Assembly (NCBI GenBank): GCA_049999805.1
Contig: JBNGIO010006320.1
Span: forward strand, 227,624-283,592
From: Folioceros fuciformis
Taxonomy: Eukaryota > Anthocerotophyta > Anthocerotopsida > Anthocerotales
Length of the DNA: 55,969 nucleotides
Reading direction: 5' to 3'
Both the position numbers and the translations under genes were made by a program. Below are positions 35,501 to 47,686 of this stretch, one piece after another (positions within the stretch are counted from its first letter, which is position 1; the number at the start of each line of letters is the position of its first letter). The notes beneath the pieces were generated by a model that saw only the letters and a program-made list of their open reading frames with translations, searched no databases and had not been told where the DNA came from.

Positions 35501-38500
35501 ATACTGGGGGTACTTCGACATATTACCTGTCAGGCCACAAAGATGGGACCGTTCAGCTGTGGGATGCAACTATTCCTGGGTTTCACTTTGTCTGCCTAAT
35601 CCCACAGAATCTTGAGAAGGTATGTTATGCTGTGATTGCTGCATGCACGCTTCTAGTTAGCTTAAATCTTTGTAAGCACACTCGCTTAGGTCTTGAATTG
35701 ATAAGCGCACATTTTACTGGAAAGGAGGAAGAAGAAGGTCAGGTGTATCCCCCTGTGTCGGCTCTGGATTTCTGTCCTACCTCGGGCTTACTGGTTGTTG
35801 CCCATGAGAAAGGCTTGGTAAGTGGACCTTCTGCTCTGGTGGTTTGTGCATTATTGTTGCATGTGTTCTGTTTGTGACTGTCAGCTCCGTTTTTGCTGTT
35901 TTTTTTTGTTTTTTGTTTTTTGTCCACAGGTGAGATTCTACATTCTTTCTGAGCAAAAACGAGATTACTGTAAGAGAGTCATCAAGGCTGATATGACTGT
36001 GGACACAGGTGGTTCAATTGTCAACTCTTTTGTCCATGATGTCTGCATGTGTACTCCTTAATCTGCCTTTAATCATCTTTGACTTGGTTCTCACAGGATC
36101 AGTGGCAAGTCATGACGCTGGCTTTCAGATTATATCAGATGTTGTATTGCATCAAGCTACAGTGACCAGAATACGTCTAGCGACTGCAGTTGGTCTTGTT
36201 GCTCTCGGGGATGCCAGTGGTGTGGTAAGGCCTCTTGCGGAAAAGCAGATTCTGACTGTTGTGTTCTGTATTCGAGGATCACATGTGACGTACGAAACTT
36301 GGGCAAAATGGTAGTTCATTCTCTCAATGTGCATCGCAGGTGTCATTGGTAAACTTGAAGACTATGTCAGTTTTGTACTTGAACAGGCCTATGCCTGTAC
36401 CGTCGTCTTTGGATCTTTCAGTGGTGCCCTCTGCCTTGTCCGGAACACCGTCAGGTTCTCCAAGGAGCAATGTGAACTTAAGTACACCAAGGCCAGACTT
36501 TGCGGCATTTGTGACAAATACAAAATCAGCACTTTTTGTTGTCAGTGAGAAATTGAGATATGAGTTCCATCTGGGTGATTCGAAAGTGATTGCAGCAAAG
36601 GCGGAGCCGACAGACATAAATTCGTTCTTTCTAGGTGAGATATCTGCTTTCTCAAAAGTAGTGACAACACGCAGCTTTGTGGTGTGCTACATGATGGTGG
36701 CTTGCCTTTGTGGAGTAAAGTCTTATTGCTCACCAAGCGTGGGCAACGGTAATGATTCAGATGTTGCGGGATTATGTATCTCATCCCCAGCAAGTGAACT
36801 ACCACTTCCATGGATCTCTAACCCAGCGGCAAACAATACTGGCGGAACAACTGAAAACGCCATGGATGCCGAACAGACTGGTGATGCCACAGGGTCGCTC
36901 CCAGCCTTGACGTCAGGAGAATCTGCTGACCGTGGAGAGGCTCCTGAAGAAGCTGCAGAGAATTTGCCTGCCACTCCCAAAGCAGGCACTGATTCTGGTG
37001 CAGTTCTGTCTGGGCTGTCTGAACCGGTGTTCCTTCTATTGTGCACTGAGAAGCAACTGGTTATGTTCAACATCACAGCCATGCCATCCGTAAGGGCACG
37101 CACAGGCTTTTGACACTGCATTGTTTTATAGTCGCTGCTCTCTCACATTTATTGCTGGTTTGCTGCCTTGGTTGTGCAGGGAAGATTTAATTATCTGACA
37201 AAGATCGATGTACCTGGGCCATGTATCCGAGCTTTCACACTGGGAGTGAAGGATGTCTTACCCCCTGGGCTTCTTCTGGTGTATCAAAGTGGAGATCTGG
37301 AGGTTCGGTATGTTCTGGTTTTACTCCAAATGTGTTTCCTTTTCGCTTAACCTGGTGTATAATTCAGCCAACCAGGGGAGAGGTAAGTTGTAGGTTAAGT
37401 TTTGCAGCTTGTCTTTTGCAGGTCATTGCCAGACCTTACAGTTGTGACAAAAACCTCAATCACTGAATGCCTGGGGTGGCAGCTGGAAGTCAATGATGCC
37501 AACTTGAAAACTTTGGTTTGCACGGCTGATGGTCATCTGAGCATGGTGAGTACTGTTGCTTTGGTTGGTGCTGTCCAATTTAAGTGTGCTTTATGAAGGT
37601 GATGTTCCTGACGGATTGGGGGCGCAGGTTGTGTTTTCTGACACGGACGGCAGTGCAGAAGTTGTTCAGATGTCTGTTCTGACTAATATTCCCTCACAGT
37701 AAGCTACTTACAGCTGCACATAAGCTGGTTTGTGGAGATTGTGTTTTCAGGCGCTGGCATAACCCATGATTGCGTGAATGCAGACAGAGGTGCAGTGCAG
37801 AGCCTGAAAGTCCTCAAGGATCTGGTGTTGAGGCGGAGGAACCAGAGGGTACCGGAGTTGTAAGCAGTGAGCGCAAAAAACCCAAAGTCTTCAAGGCCGT
37901 ACGTCTTCTAAACTTTTCTGTGTGCTGGCTTGAGATTTTGTGTTCATGGACCGGTGTTTCTATGTTCGTTTTTTAGGAATGGAGGATACCCGTGTATGTT
38001 GTGCGAGAGTCAAAACTGAGCGATGTTTGTTGTTTGGTTGAACGTTTCTTTGGTGCTACTTCGAGCTCATGCAGTTCAAATCTCGTTTACGTGGCATGGC
38101 AAAGGAAGCAAAATTTGTGGTCGCCACTGTGCAGAGCAACCTCCCTAGCGAGGTTACGAAGGCCCTGAAAAAGGGCACAAAGGTTGTCAGTAGCATCGGC
38201 AACACAGTGAGCAGCAGTTTACCTACGAAAAGCTTAAGCCTTCCTAGGAAGAGCAAGATCTGGTTGAGAATGAGCTCAGAAAAACCGGTATTGCGCTCGT
38301 CGTCAGACTTGCAAGTCTTGTTTCTGAAGCCTGTTGGCTCGGCAGAAGAGCTGGACATCGACGACATAGATATTGATGACGTGGGCAGTGATGATTTTCG
38401 TTCGACACCAGCTGTTGATGGTACGCATTTCATGTCATGTTTAGCTCTGTTGGTTGTTGTGGACTGCTCTGCTCCCAAGTCTGTCATGGATGGTGCTCTT

Positions 38501-39158
38501 CATAATCAATGCAAGGCAGTGATTTACCAGATGTGCTAACAGACGTGATTCTGTTGCATTGTGTGGTGTCGAGTAGTGACAGATCGGCGTGCTAGCCCGA
38601 AAGACTTGAAGAAGAAAGCTAGTTTTTCAGGAGAGAGGTCTAGTATAGGAGAGTCTGTGGATAAGCTAAGCATGCGAGAGGTGTCTGAGCGGTCAAAACT
38701 TTTCGAAGGTGGGTCTTCGAGCGGCGGCAGTAGCTTCACCCCACAAGTGCGCTCAGCGGCCGAGATCAGGGCTAAGTATGGCCACCCATCTGCAAGCGTA
38801 TGTTCCGGATCCTTCAGCTGTTCCTGACGTTGTGAATCCGGCCGGTTACTTCGGTTGGTGGTCTGATCACGTGGTTGCTGTACGTGACTGGGTTTGCAGG
38901 ACATTGGAGGTGCCGCACGGGAGGCGAGACACAAGCTCGCGGAGCGTGGAGAGAGGCTGCAGGTCTGTCAGCCTTCACTCCGTGGCTGTTAAAGGACCCA
39001 ACTGCCCGTGTGAGATCGGTTTAACAGTTTTGTCATCTTGCGTCTAACAGGCGGTCCAGGACAAAACTCAAGATCTTGAAGCTGGAGCTGCTAATTTTGC
39101 TTCCATGGCAGAGGAACTTGCAAAGAAGATGGAAGGGAAGAAATGGTGGGAGCTTTAA
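32502..39158 (+). CDS. TYN1: Plant tomosyn (Lgl-family WD40 protein with R-SNARE tail), 22 exons
   Basis: Exons: 32502-32549, 33058-33206, 33314-33398, 33507-33560, 33675-33766, 33912-34015, 34125-34203, 34299-34734, 35014-35337, 35431-35619, 35725-35817, 35930-36008, 36097-36224, 36340-37089, 37180-37307, 37422-37545, 37628-37698, 37784-37898, 38075-38420, 38583-38797, 38900-38962, 39051-39158. The summed frame closes at 1,259 aa (Arabidopsis TYN1 about 1,120). WD40 beta-propeller landmarks include DGRVKLFG, YIGDESGMVSVV, GYLNGDIGLWHIP and LSGHKDGTVQLWD. An acidic hinge ELDIDDIDIDD leads to a C-terminal R-SNARE (from SAAEIRAKYG), with zero-layer Arg in LAERGERLQ and end EGKKWWEL. It regulates SNARE pairing and exocytosis at the plasma membrane. 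Intron 7 appears to use a GC donor. Acceptors at 35725 and 38583 have nearby alternatives. Confidence 0.92.
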
Positions 39159-41210
39159 CGTGGCTAAGATCTTTCTTGACACCTTGTTTGGTTTGATGTG
39201 AACGTGTTGCTGTGTTTTGAGTGCTCTGTTTAACGCGGGGAAACAATCCACAATCCCACTCATCGTTCATTGTACAGCTATACCGACGAGCATCGTCTGA
39301 CTGAGATTTGTGTGGCCCTCTCCTTCACAACCCCTGACTGCATTCGTAACAGCGTTGTGGTGAATCTCTCCTGTCCCCAGCCGTACCGGCGACGGCGCTC
39401 CGCGACGAAGCCGATGGACCTGGGCGACAAGACGGTGAGACGTACCTCCACAGCGTGCCGCCTGCCTGCCTGCATGCTTTCGCTGGTAGACCGTGCTCTC
39501 GGCACTGTTCCAGAGACGTGTCCTTCAGAGAGCGACGAAACGTCGAAGCAATCAGCGACAGCCTCATCAGCCATCGGTGTGTCCCCTCCTGGAACATTCT
39601 CGTCCTTACGGTTAGGGTTTCCACCACCTTAGCAAGCCCTGAGGCAACTGGTGGCACGGGGGAAAGAATTTCCAGCTACGGGAATTCGGGATTTTGGGTA
39701 GATCATTGAATAGTACCCTCGCCACAAGGCGGGTCAGCAATGGCTCGCATAGTACATCCAAGGCACCGCGTTGCCAAAATCAACGTGAAGTTCGCGCCAA
39801 GTGTGTAAAGCCATTGTTCTTGTGTCCTCCTGGATCGCTCATTTGATTTATGTTTATGCACCCACTGTGCAAGAAGGAATCTTACATATACTTATAAATT
39901 AGCCTGGAAGGAAAGCTACGGGTGAGCCGGAAGGGAGCTATCTTTTGCACTCCACTCCCACGGAGGCATGCTTCTTTTTCTTCAAACTACACTCTCCTTG
40001 TGCAAAAGTCATTCACAAGTTGGATGGTTGAAAAGCCCAACCCTGAATGTGCAGTACTTGGGGCTGTGATTAAAAAATCGTTCAGTATGTCTCTGTCCGT
40101 CTTGCTTAAACTTCGTTTTTGCCCGAGACGAAGTGACAAATCCTGCTTGCAAATCACGAAAAGCGTTTGACAGGTCTCCATGTTCTTTTCGGGATGCCTA
40201 ATGTAAGTCTAATGAAGCAAAGCTTGGAAGGTACACGTCAGGATCCGGAGCTGCTCGTGTGCGATGCNNNNNNNNNNNNNNNNNNNNNNNNNNNNNNNNN
40301 NNNNNNNNNNNNNNNNNNNNNNNNNNNNNNNNNNNNNNNNNNNNNNNNNNNNNNNNNNNNNNNNNNNGGTGGCGACGTTGTGAGCCGGGCGACTTGCGCG
40401 CGTGGAGTGGAGTGGAGTGGAGTGGAGTGGAGTGGTACACACTTGGACGGAAAGGACAGGGTCAGGCTTCAGGAGCCGACTTCGCAGTGATGCAAAAGAG
40501 GGAAGTCGTTCTTTCCTACAGGAGTCTGGGCCCCGGGATGCAGTTCGGAGGACGTGGGCTGCGGCTACGAGTGGGCCGCATGTGGAGCGGAGCGCCACCC
40601 AGGTGCCCTTCAATCATACAGGTTTGCGTGTACTTACATAGGTACCCACCTGCATTCCTGAATGAAAACGGGTGAAAAGAGGAACGAGTGTCGAAACTGT
40701 GTGAGTCAGTGATCCCGGGAGGGACGTGGGCGTGATGAAATGGCAGGCACCAGCTATTGCTGCTGCTCCTGTCCTTCTTCTCCCGCCACCGCCTGCTCCA
40801 CGTCTTACGCTTCCCGCCTCGGCCTGAGCTCCAGCTCCAGCTCCATCTGGATCTCCCGTCGCTTAAGCTTGAGGGATAAGAGGCCAAGTTCTACGGGGAT
40901 CTCAGGTCTGTGCCTGTCTCTGTCCTTGTTCCGCTCCGCAATCTGCTCCCATCTGCCCCCTCGCGAATCCCGACTCATCAATCCCGACTCGCGAATTTCG
41001 CTCTCCTGCCTCTGCGGCCCCCCGTTCACGCCTTTTCTCTGCACGGCCAATATTTGATCGACGTGCCAGAATGCGCCGTGCCGTGCACCGGGTCCCATTG
41101 ACGCCCACTCTCTTACCCGGTGTGCCGTATTCCTAGCTGCAGTCGCCGTGGGCGCGGCCAGGCCCAGTCGCTCCCGCGCAGCTGCCGTCGGTCGCAGCGC
41201 TGCAGCCAGC
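39159..41210. other. Intergenic with 100-N gap and GGAGT microsatellite
   Basis: About 2 kb after tomosyn. 40268-40367 is a 100-base N gap. Just after it, 40402-40434 is a (GGAGT)n run. The last 500 bases before the sugar transporter are GC-rich leader or promoter. A charged minus-strand frame at 40805-41293 overlaps this leader and was not accepted as a gene. Confidence 0.5.
40402..40434. repeat. GGAGT pentanucleotide microsatellite
   Basis: About six GGAGT units in a row, 35 bases after the end of the 100-N gap. The gap probably contains more repetitive sequence. Confidence 0.93.
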
Positions 41211-44080
41211 ATGTACCCTGGGAAGCGGGAGCTGTGCTCGGAAGGGGACGCGACCTGGAAGCTCTGGGAGAATGGGAAGAAGCCCAAGCTCAAGGTGGGT
41301 GGGTGCGTGGGACTGTGCGGGCCTTGTGGGCTGCTCCCGCTCTCGGTCTCTTATCCCGATGTCACGGTGGGTGGCGCAGGCTGGGGCTGGGGACGCGGTG
41401 GAGTCAGGGTATGAGAACGATTATGGAGGGGATGGGGAGCCCCTGCTGCGCCATTCTAGTACTACTCCAATTGATTGGGGAGCAGTCTCCTTGCTGTAAG
41501 CCGCACCCTTTTGTCTGCGGGAGCAGGGAAAGTGGCTGGGTCGTGACTCAGCCTTTTTTTTTTTTGTTCCCTCCTTCGCAGCTTCTTGTTCCCAGCTCTC
41601 GGGGGACTCTTGTTTGGGTATGACATTGGTGCCACGTCGGGAGCTTCCATTTCCTTGACGGTAGTGGGATTTTCAAACCGAGCTTCTGTTTTCAATGCTG
41701 CTGCCTCCGGAACTGACTTGCCCTGTCCTCTGTATTTGTGTAGTCACCGGAGCTGAGTGGGACTCAGTGGTATGATTTGGCATCATGGCAAACTGGCTTG
41801 GTGGTGAGGGCTCGAGTCTGATCCCCAGTTGGTGAACAATGCGGAAGCATGTGGCGTAACTGGTATTAATGATGTTTCTGGGGTCGTGCAGGTGAGCGGG
41901 TCACTCTACGGTGCTCTGCTGGGTTCAATACTGGCATTCAACATTGCCGATTTCCTAGGTACTTGGTTTGCAAACGCTTTTGCCTCTACTCTTGGGATAA
42001 TGGGAGGGCGGGCTACAGCTTTCTGACTCGCTTTAAGGTGTCTGTCTTTGCAGGTCGTCGCAGAGAGCTGATCGTTGCATCTCTGATTTACGGAGTAGGT
42101 GCTGTGATAACAGCAGTTGCAACCAACTATGCTGTGCTGGTCATCGGCCGGCTCCTTTTTGGAGTAGGGATAGGTTTGGTATGTCGTCTTACCCGATTCC
42201 TTTCAACCATTCTTGTCTTTGCTTGGACATCTGTCACCTCACTTTGGGACTTGGTCATTAACGAAGCTCATCCTTGTACACCTCATGGGCACAGGCCATG
42301 CATGCAGCTCCCATGTACATTGCCGAAACGTCTCCCCCAAAAGTTCGTGGGACGCTCATTTCTCTCAAGGAGGCATTCATTGTCTTGGGCATGCTGGTGA
42401 GCAGTGGAAGGAGGCTACCCACCTTTGAAGCTGGCTGGCCCTTCAGGGTATGCTCATCCACAGGGCTGGCCCTGTTTTTGTGTGCAGCTAGGGTACCTAG
42501 TAGGTTCTGTTGAGATTGACAACGTTGGGGGATGGAGGATCATGTATGGAGCGGCCCTGCCTATTGCCTTGGTGATGGGAGTAGGGGTGTGGTGGCTGCC
42601 CCCATCCCCACGGTGGCTGCTTCTCTGTGCTGTCCAAGGCAAGGGGAACGTTGAAGAGCTTAAGGAGAGGGCGGCGGCATCCATTCGAAGATGTGGAAGT
42701 AGTAGAGCTAATGACGAGGACGTCCAGGAGCAGTTAGATGATACCTTGTCCTCTCTAGGAGGAGGAGAGGAGATCACCTTCGTGGAGTTATTCCAGGGCC
42801 TTAACTTGAAAGCTCTGACTGTAGGAGCCGGGCTGGTCTTCTTCCAACAGGTTGCCCCAGCTCAACTCGTCTTGCTCATGTCCGTGCCAGGGGCAAGTTG
42901 CAGCTGGGCATACCACCCATGGCTCCAATGATTGATTAACAAGAACTTGGCCTTGTAGGTGACTGGCCAGCCGAGCGTTTTATACTATGCAGCTCCAATT
43001 TTTCAGGTTAGTGTTGTCTGTCATCGCAGTTGTTGACCTTGGAGGTAGCAATGTGCTCTGACATGAACCCGTGCTTGGTAAACAGTCTGCGGGTTTCAGT
43101 GCAGCCGCGGATGCTACCAAGCTCTCCGTCTTGTTGGGCTTCTTCAAGGTGACTGAGCATACAACCTACTTGGGCTCTTGACTACTTTAGACGATCTTTT
43201 GTCCACGTCGACCGTTTGTCCTCTCCTTATAACTAACGGGCTTTCCAAATGGCTCCCTGGCTGCTTCGCTTGTGGTTGTCTTCCTTTGTCTGTTCGCTGC
43301 AGCTGCTCATGACTGGGATTGCTGTCTTCAACGTCGACAAACTTGGGCGAAGGCCTCTACTCATTTCCGGCGTCAGTGGAATCGTGCGTGGTCACCTAAC
43401 CCAGCTTGTCCACCCCCACTTTTGCTCCGCAGGCTTACGTCTAGAAACGTGACGTACACCTTCTCCTCTCCCTTGCAGGTTGTCAGCCTCCTCCTCCTGG
43501 CGGGCTACTACTCGTTCGCCCAAGGATTCCCAATCCTGGCTGTCGTTGCCCTCCTCTTGTACGTGGGTTGCTATCAGGTGAGCCACGTCAAGCCCTCTGT
43601 CCCTCGAATGGAACGTGGCACCAATTTTCCTTGTCTTCCATCAAATTTGAATCTCACGCATCTCTCTCATCCCTGCAGGTATCTTTTGGGCCTGTCTCAT
43701 GGTTGATGGTGTCGGAGATCTTCCCCCTGCGATCACGAGGCCGAGCTCTGAGCCTGACCACCCTCGTTAATTTCGCCTCCAACGCAGTGGTGGCTTTCGC
43801 CTTCGCTCCTCTCCAGGTGACTTCTTTTCTCACGCACTCTACTCTATGCTCTTTGCGAATCAGGATACTTGAAAACCAGCTTCCTCAACCTAAGCATCTT
43901 CCTCTCCTTTCCTTTCCTTTGCCCTGACAGGCTGCGGTGGGTGCATCCGTCACATTCCTCATCTTCGGGGCCATCGGAGTGGGCTCCTTGGCCTTCATCG
44001 TCATCAGTGTCCCTGAAACGAAGGGCCTGACCCTGGAGGAGATCGAAGCAAAGTTGCTGGGAACGCGGCCTGATGACTGA
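41211..44080 (+). CDS. Sugar/H+ symporter of the VGT1 / At5g17010 type, 14 exons
   Basis: Exons: 41211-41294, 41380-41495, 41582-41660, 41744-41803, 41892-41958, 42054-42178, 42295-42396, 42488-42850, 42959-43006, 43086-43148, 43303-43383, 43479-43577, 43679-43816, 43931-44080; 524 aa with every phase consistent. It is a twelve-helix major facilitator of the sugar transporter family. Landmarks in order are FLFPALGGLLFGYDIG, SGSLYGALLGS, GRRRELI, AMHAAPMYIAETSPP, RGTLISLKE, PPSPRWLL, VTGQPSVLYYA, KLGRRPLLI, SWLMVSEIFPLRSRGR and PETKGLTLEEIEAKLL. The closest relatives are Arabidopsis At5g17010, At5g59250 and At3g03090, annotated as xylose-proton-symporter-like or vacuolar glucose transporters; the membrane (vacuole, plastid or plasma) is not decided by sequence. 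The N-terminal 60 residues are hydrophilic, with an acidic PLL stretch resembling a sorting motif. Confidence 0.94.
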
Positions 44081-44996
44081 GGAGATGAGACAGATATGTC
44101 ATATACAGATCGCCTCTGAGAAGATTAGATCACAGTAACTAGTGTAGCAGACACGTGGTGCCTGCCCCACTACAGCGGATCTTTGATGCCACCGACCTTT
44201 CACTGTATTCACCCCCGGTGCCTTTTTCTCAGTGCGCCAGCCACATCTCAAGCCAATAACGCCGTGCCACTCTCCCATTCCAGTTTGGCGATTCCTATGG
44301 CCGGGTTGGCCGGGTGGAGGCAACGGAAACAGGCGGGGCCCGACTGGACCCGACCCGGCCCATGTCAGCCCATCCCAGCCCAGGACGTCTCTCTCAGTCT
44401 TCGGTCTCCTCACTGTGATCTTTGAGGGGTGGGGAGAGCTCCATCATCTCGTGGTTCCACCATTCTCGCTTCTGCCATTGACGCTTGACTTCAACGCTGG
44501 GTGGAGCTTGGGGTTTGTTTCGTTTCGGGGCGGCAATCTGCGGACTCGGCCCTGGTTTCGCGCTAACCACCCGCCCCGTTCCTCTGTGGGTTCTTTGAAT
44601 TCTGACCCCACACAAAGTTCTAGTCCTTCCCTTCTCGCTTTCCGTCGTCGGTCTATACCTTGGCTTGGCTTGCCTTCTTCTCCGCGCCTCCATCTCCTTA
44701 CTTACGTCCTCCGCCGAGCGTTTGACCCGCTCTACGCGACTTGAGCTTATTCGACTTTTGCAGAATCGTGTACGTGGGGGGCAGGCAAGTCCCTGCAGGG
44801 CTGGCTTTCGTCTGAGGGTCAGCAGAAGCAGACTGTGAGCTGCCTGTTTCCCGGGGCCCTCCTTCATCTGTGCGTGGTGGTTGCGGTGGCAGGCCGGCAC
44901 GGGCGGGCGGGCTTTTAGACCCGCCTTGGGCTTTCGGGTGATGGGAGTGCTGCTGACCGAAGCTCAGGCATAACGGGCTCCAGGCGGCTGGCCACA
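44081..44996. other. Intergenic between sugar symporter and MAPK kinase
   Basis: About 900 bases holding the 3' flank of the symporter and the promoter and leader of the MAPKK. GC-rich frames cross it on both strands, without family resemblance. Nothing else is seen. Confidence 0.4.
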
Positions 44997-46978
44997 ATGA
45001 CAGGGAAGAAGCCCTTCAGTCGACCTTTTCGGCCGACCATCAATGTTCAGGTCGCCAAGCAGGAGGCCACTATACCAGAGTTTTTGTAAGCACGGCCACT
45101 GAATTTCAATGCTGCGCGTCATGTTCATCCCTTCGTGTTGTTGTGCGGGGTTAGGTTGGTGTGTATGCGGAATGCTCCTTTCCTGTGCTGCTAATTCGAC
45201 AGTGCAGTTTCTGGGGAACGAGAGTGGAGGCATTTGCTTCAAACGCTGTCACGGGGCTGAGTCTGCTGCTCTCGTCGTGGTGGGGAGTGTTCACGTGTTA
45301 GTGTTGGAGGGTTAAGTGGGTTAAGATAGGGATGTGTTTGCTTTGCAGCACGGCGAGTGGCACTTTCAGGTGCGAGGACATGATATTGAACAAGGAAGGA
45401 CTGAAGCTTGTCTCCAAGGCTAACGAAGAGGCTGGTGCCAGCGTAAGGGTTTCTCTACTCGTGTTTTGCTCCGCTTTGAGCCACACCTGTTCATGTTTCC
45501 TGATAGTACGCTGTGGGCACTTGGTATGGACTCTAAAGCCTGCAGCAGATGCTCAGTTCACGCTTGCGGATTTGGAAACTATTAAAGTGATAGGGAAGGG
45601 CAGTGGCGGTCTTGTACACCTTGTCCGTCACAAGTGGACAAACGAGATATACGCCTTGAAGGTTCGTTGCCTTCCAGCACGGGTTTTCCTCGACCATGTC
45701 CGGCTGACGGATCTGACCTTCTGTCAATTTGCTTGTCCCCGTGAAGGTGATACAAATGAACATACAGGAGACCGCGCGCAGGCAGATAGTGCAAGAGCTG
45801 AAAATCAACAAAGCAACTGAGTGCAAGTATGTGGTGGTTTGCTATCATGCTTTCTACCAGAATGGAGCCATATCTATCCTGCTTGAGTATATGGACGGTG
45901 GATCTCTTGCTGACATCGTGAAGAATAACCAAGTTCCAGAGCCTCACCTGTCATTGATCAGTCGGCAGGTTTGTGCATCTCAGTAGTTGCATATCTAATC
46001 TTTTCGACTGAATTTATGTTTGTGAGTTGGCTCTACCTTTGTTGTCTGTGCCACTGCCCTCCTGCTCCGACTGTAAGGTGGTAACCCTTCTCTTTGGACT
46101 CATATGCAGGTGCTTCAAGGTCTGCAGTATTTGCACCATGCGAAGCGCATTATACATCGAGATATCAAGCCGTCAAATCTTTTACTGAATCACAATAGTG
46201 AGGCCAAAATCACTGACTTCGGTGTCAGTGCAATTCTTGAACACTCCATGGCCGAAAGGGACTCATTCATTGGCACATATACATATATGTCGGTAAGTTC
46301 ACCCCTTGCGCACATCTCTCTGTCATTTGCCAGGCTTGCTGAGCAGATCTGACTCCTGAATTTTCCGTGTTGATTCTCGTCTGCAAGATTGAACTAACCT
46401 TGATAGCTGGTATGAATACAACAGCCGGAGCGAATAACTGGTAGCAACTACTCGTACGACAGTGACATCTGGAGCTTGGGTCTGACGCTGCTCGAGTGTG
46501 CACTGGGGCGGTTCCCGTACCGGCGTTGGTTGAATTTCTACGAGCTCTTGCAAGCGATTGTTGAGCAGCCACCTCCCGTGCCCCCTGCAGACCAGTTTTC
46601 TCCAGAGTTCTGCTCATTCATATCCGGGTGGTGAGTTAGATTTTCATCACTTCATAGTCTCTGCATTTATGTCGAAGCCATGTTTTCCGAACGGTCTTTT
46701 GCTGAAGGCATGCCGGATCTCTTGAATAGGCCCGGGTTTTAACATTTTGGGTTGTGTGACACAGCCTGCAGAAGGATCCGAAGCACCGCCTGAGTATTGC
46801 CCAACTATTGGTAGGTCTCGGTCTGCTCAAACTGACGCATACGATATCCAGTTTCCGCTGCCAACTTAGATCTGGTGCTTGGTTTTGTTTGCAGGATCAC
46901 CCTTTCTTGAAGAAGTACGAGAACGAGCAGATTAGCCTGTCTGAACTCATACCTGCGACCTCGTCTGCTCCAGAGTAA
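44997..46978 (+). CDS. MKK6: MAP kinase kinase, plant group A (MKK6 type)
   Basis: Exons: 44997-45085, 45349-45442, 45557-45661, 45747-45968, 46110-46292, 46425-46630, 46765-46810, 46895-46978; 342 aa. It is a dual-specificity kinase that phosphorylates MAPKs. A basic N-terminal stretch ([11 protein letters not shown]) before hydrophobics fits a MAPK docking site, followed by TASGTF. Kinase landmarks are [11 protein letters not shown] (glycine loop), YALK (ATP Lys), [17 protein letters not shown] and MSPERITGS. The activation loop SMAERDS fits the plant S/T-x5-S/T phosphosite. The closest group is MKK6 ([25 protein letters not shown]). In Arabidopsis MKK6 acts in the cytokinesis cascade; function here is inferred. 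The exon 3 acceptor (45557) is ambiguous: an upstream in-frame AG at 45528 would add nine residues. Confidence 0.93.
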
Positions 46979-47686
46979 GGCTGGAAGATGAAGAGGTTGA
47001 TATAGTGCTTGCCGCCTCCCCTCAAATGTTACTTTTCACCTTGCCGTGGCGCAGCCGAAGTCGATGTGTAGCCATAATACTTCAAGAATCCCACCGTTTC
47101 ATTCGTGTCTTCCGGAGACGGGTCCATGTGGCTCTTCTCTCCTGTCTTTTATATTCCTCGTAAATCAGTGTTGGATGGTTTCCGTCCCAACATGAACTGT
47201 GAAATTGTGCCTAGCCGGTTGAAATTACTGTACGCACATGGAGGTCGAGAACTGGAGACTCTACCTCTGAAGCAGGCAGCGGTGATTGCATACCACGCGC
47301 TACCCAACGTCACATGGCGTCTTCAAATATTACGGCCAGTAGGTTGGCCTCCGGAAGTCTTGGCAATCTCTGTACTTTAAGGATTTCAGATTTCGAGTAT
47401 GTGTTTGCTACGGACAACTGCTTTGAATTTCAAGTGTTCATAATCAGTGGATTATGTAATCTCAATTGGTTGTAGATTTCCACTCTGGAGATCTTTCTGA
47501 CGGGTTGAGTTCAAGGGCAGAAAGGTGCATTGCACCCTGGGAGGATGGGTGACAGGAAAACTATTCCAGGCTGCCCAGAAATTTGCAGTAGCCAATAACG
47601 TCCAGGTTGCCCAGAAATTTGCAGTAGGCAATAACAATGAAGAAATATACAACGTGCGAATAGCTTCCGACATCGTTCAATGGCTA
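46979..47686. other. Convergent 3' region of MAPKK and TauE/SafE genes
   Basis: About 700 bases between two stop codons facing each other. It contains the 36-bp tandem duplication listed separately. An open frame at 47105-47380 has no family resemblance and is not called. Confidence 0.45.
47566..47637. repeat. 36-bp tandem duplication
   Basis: Two adjacent copies, 47566-47601 and 47602-47637, share cagaaatttgcagta and differ at a few positions. It lies in the 3' flank of the TauE/SafE gene and is the same size class as the duplications at 20437-21118. Confidence 0.9.

Noticed and set aside
40805-41293. Charged minus-strand frame head-to-head with the sugar symporter
   Set aside because: It overlaps the first coding exon of the symporter and its leader. 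No downstream exon or family could be found.
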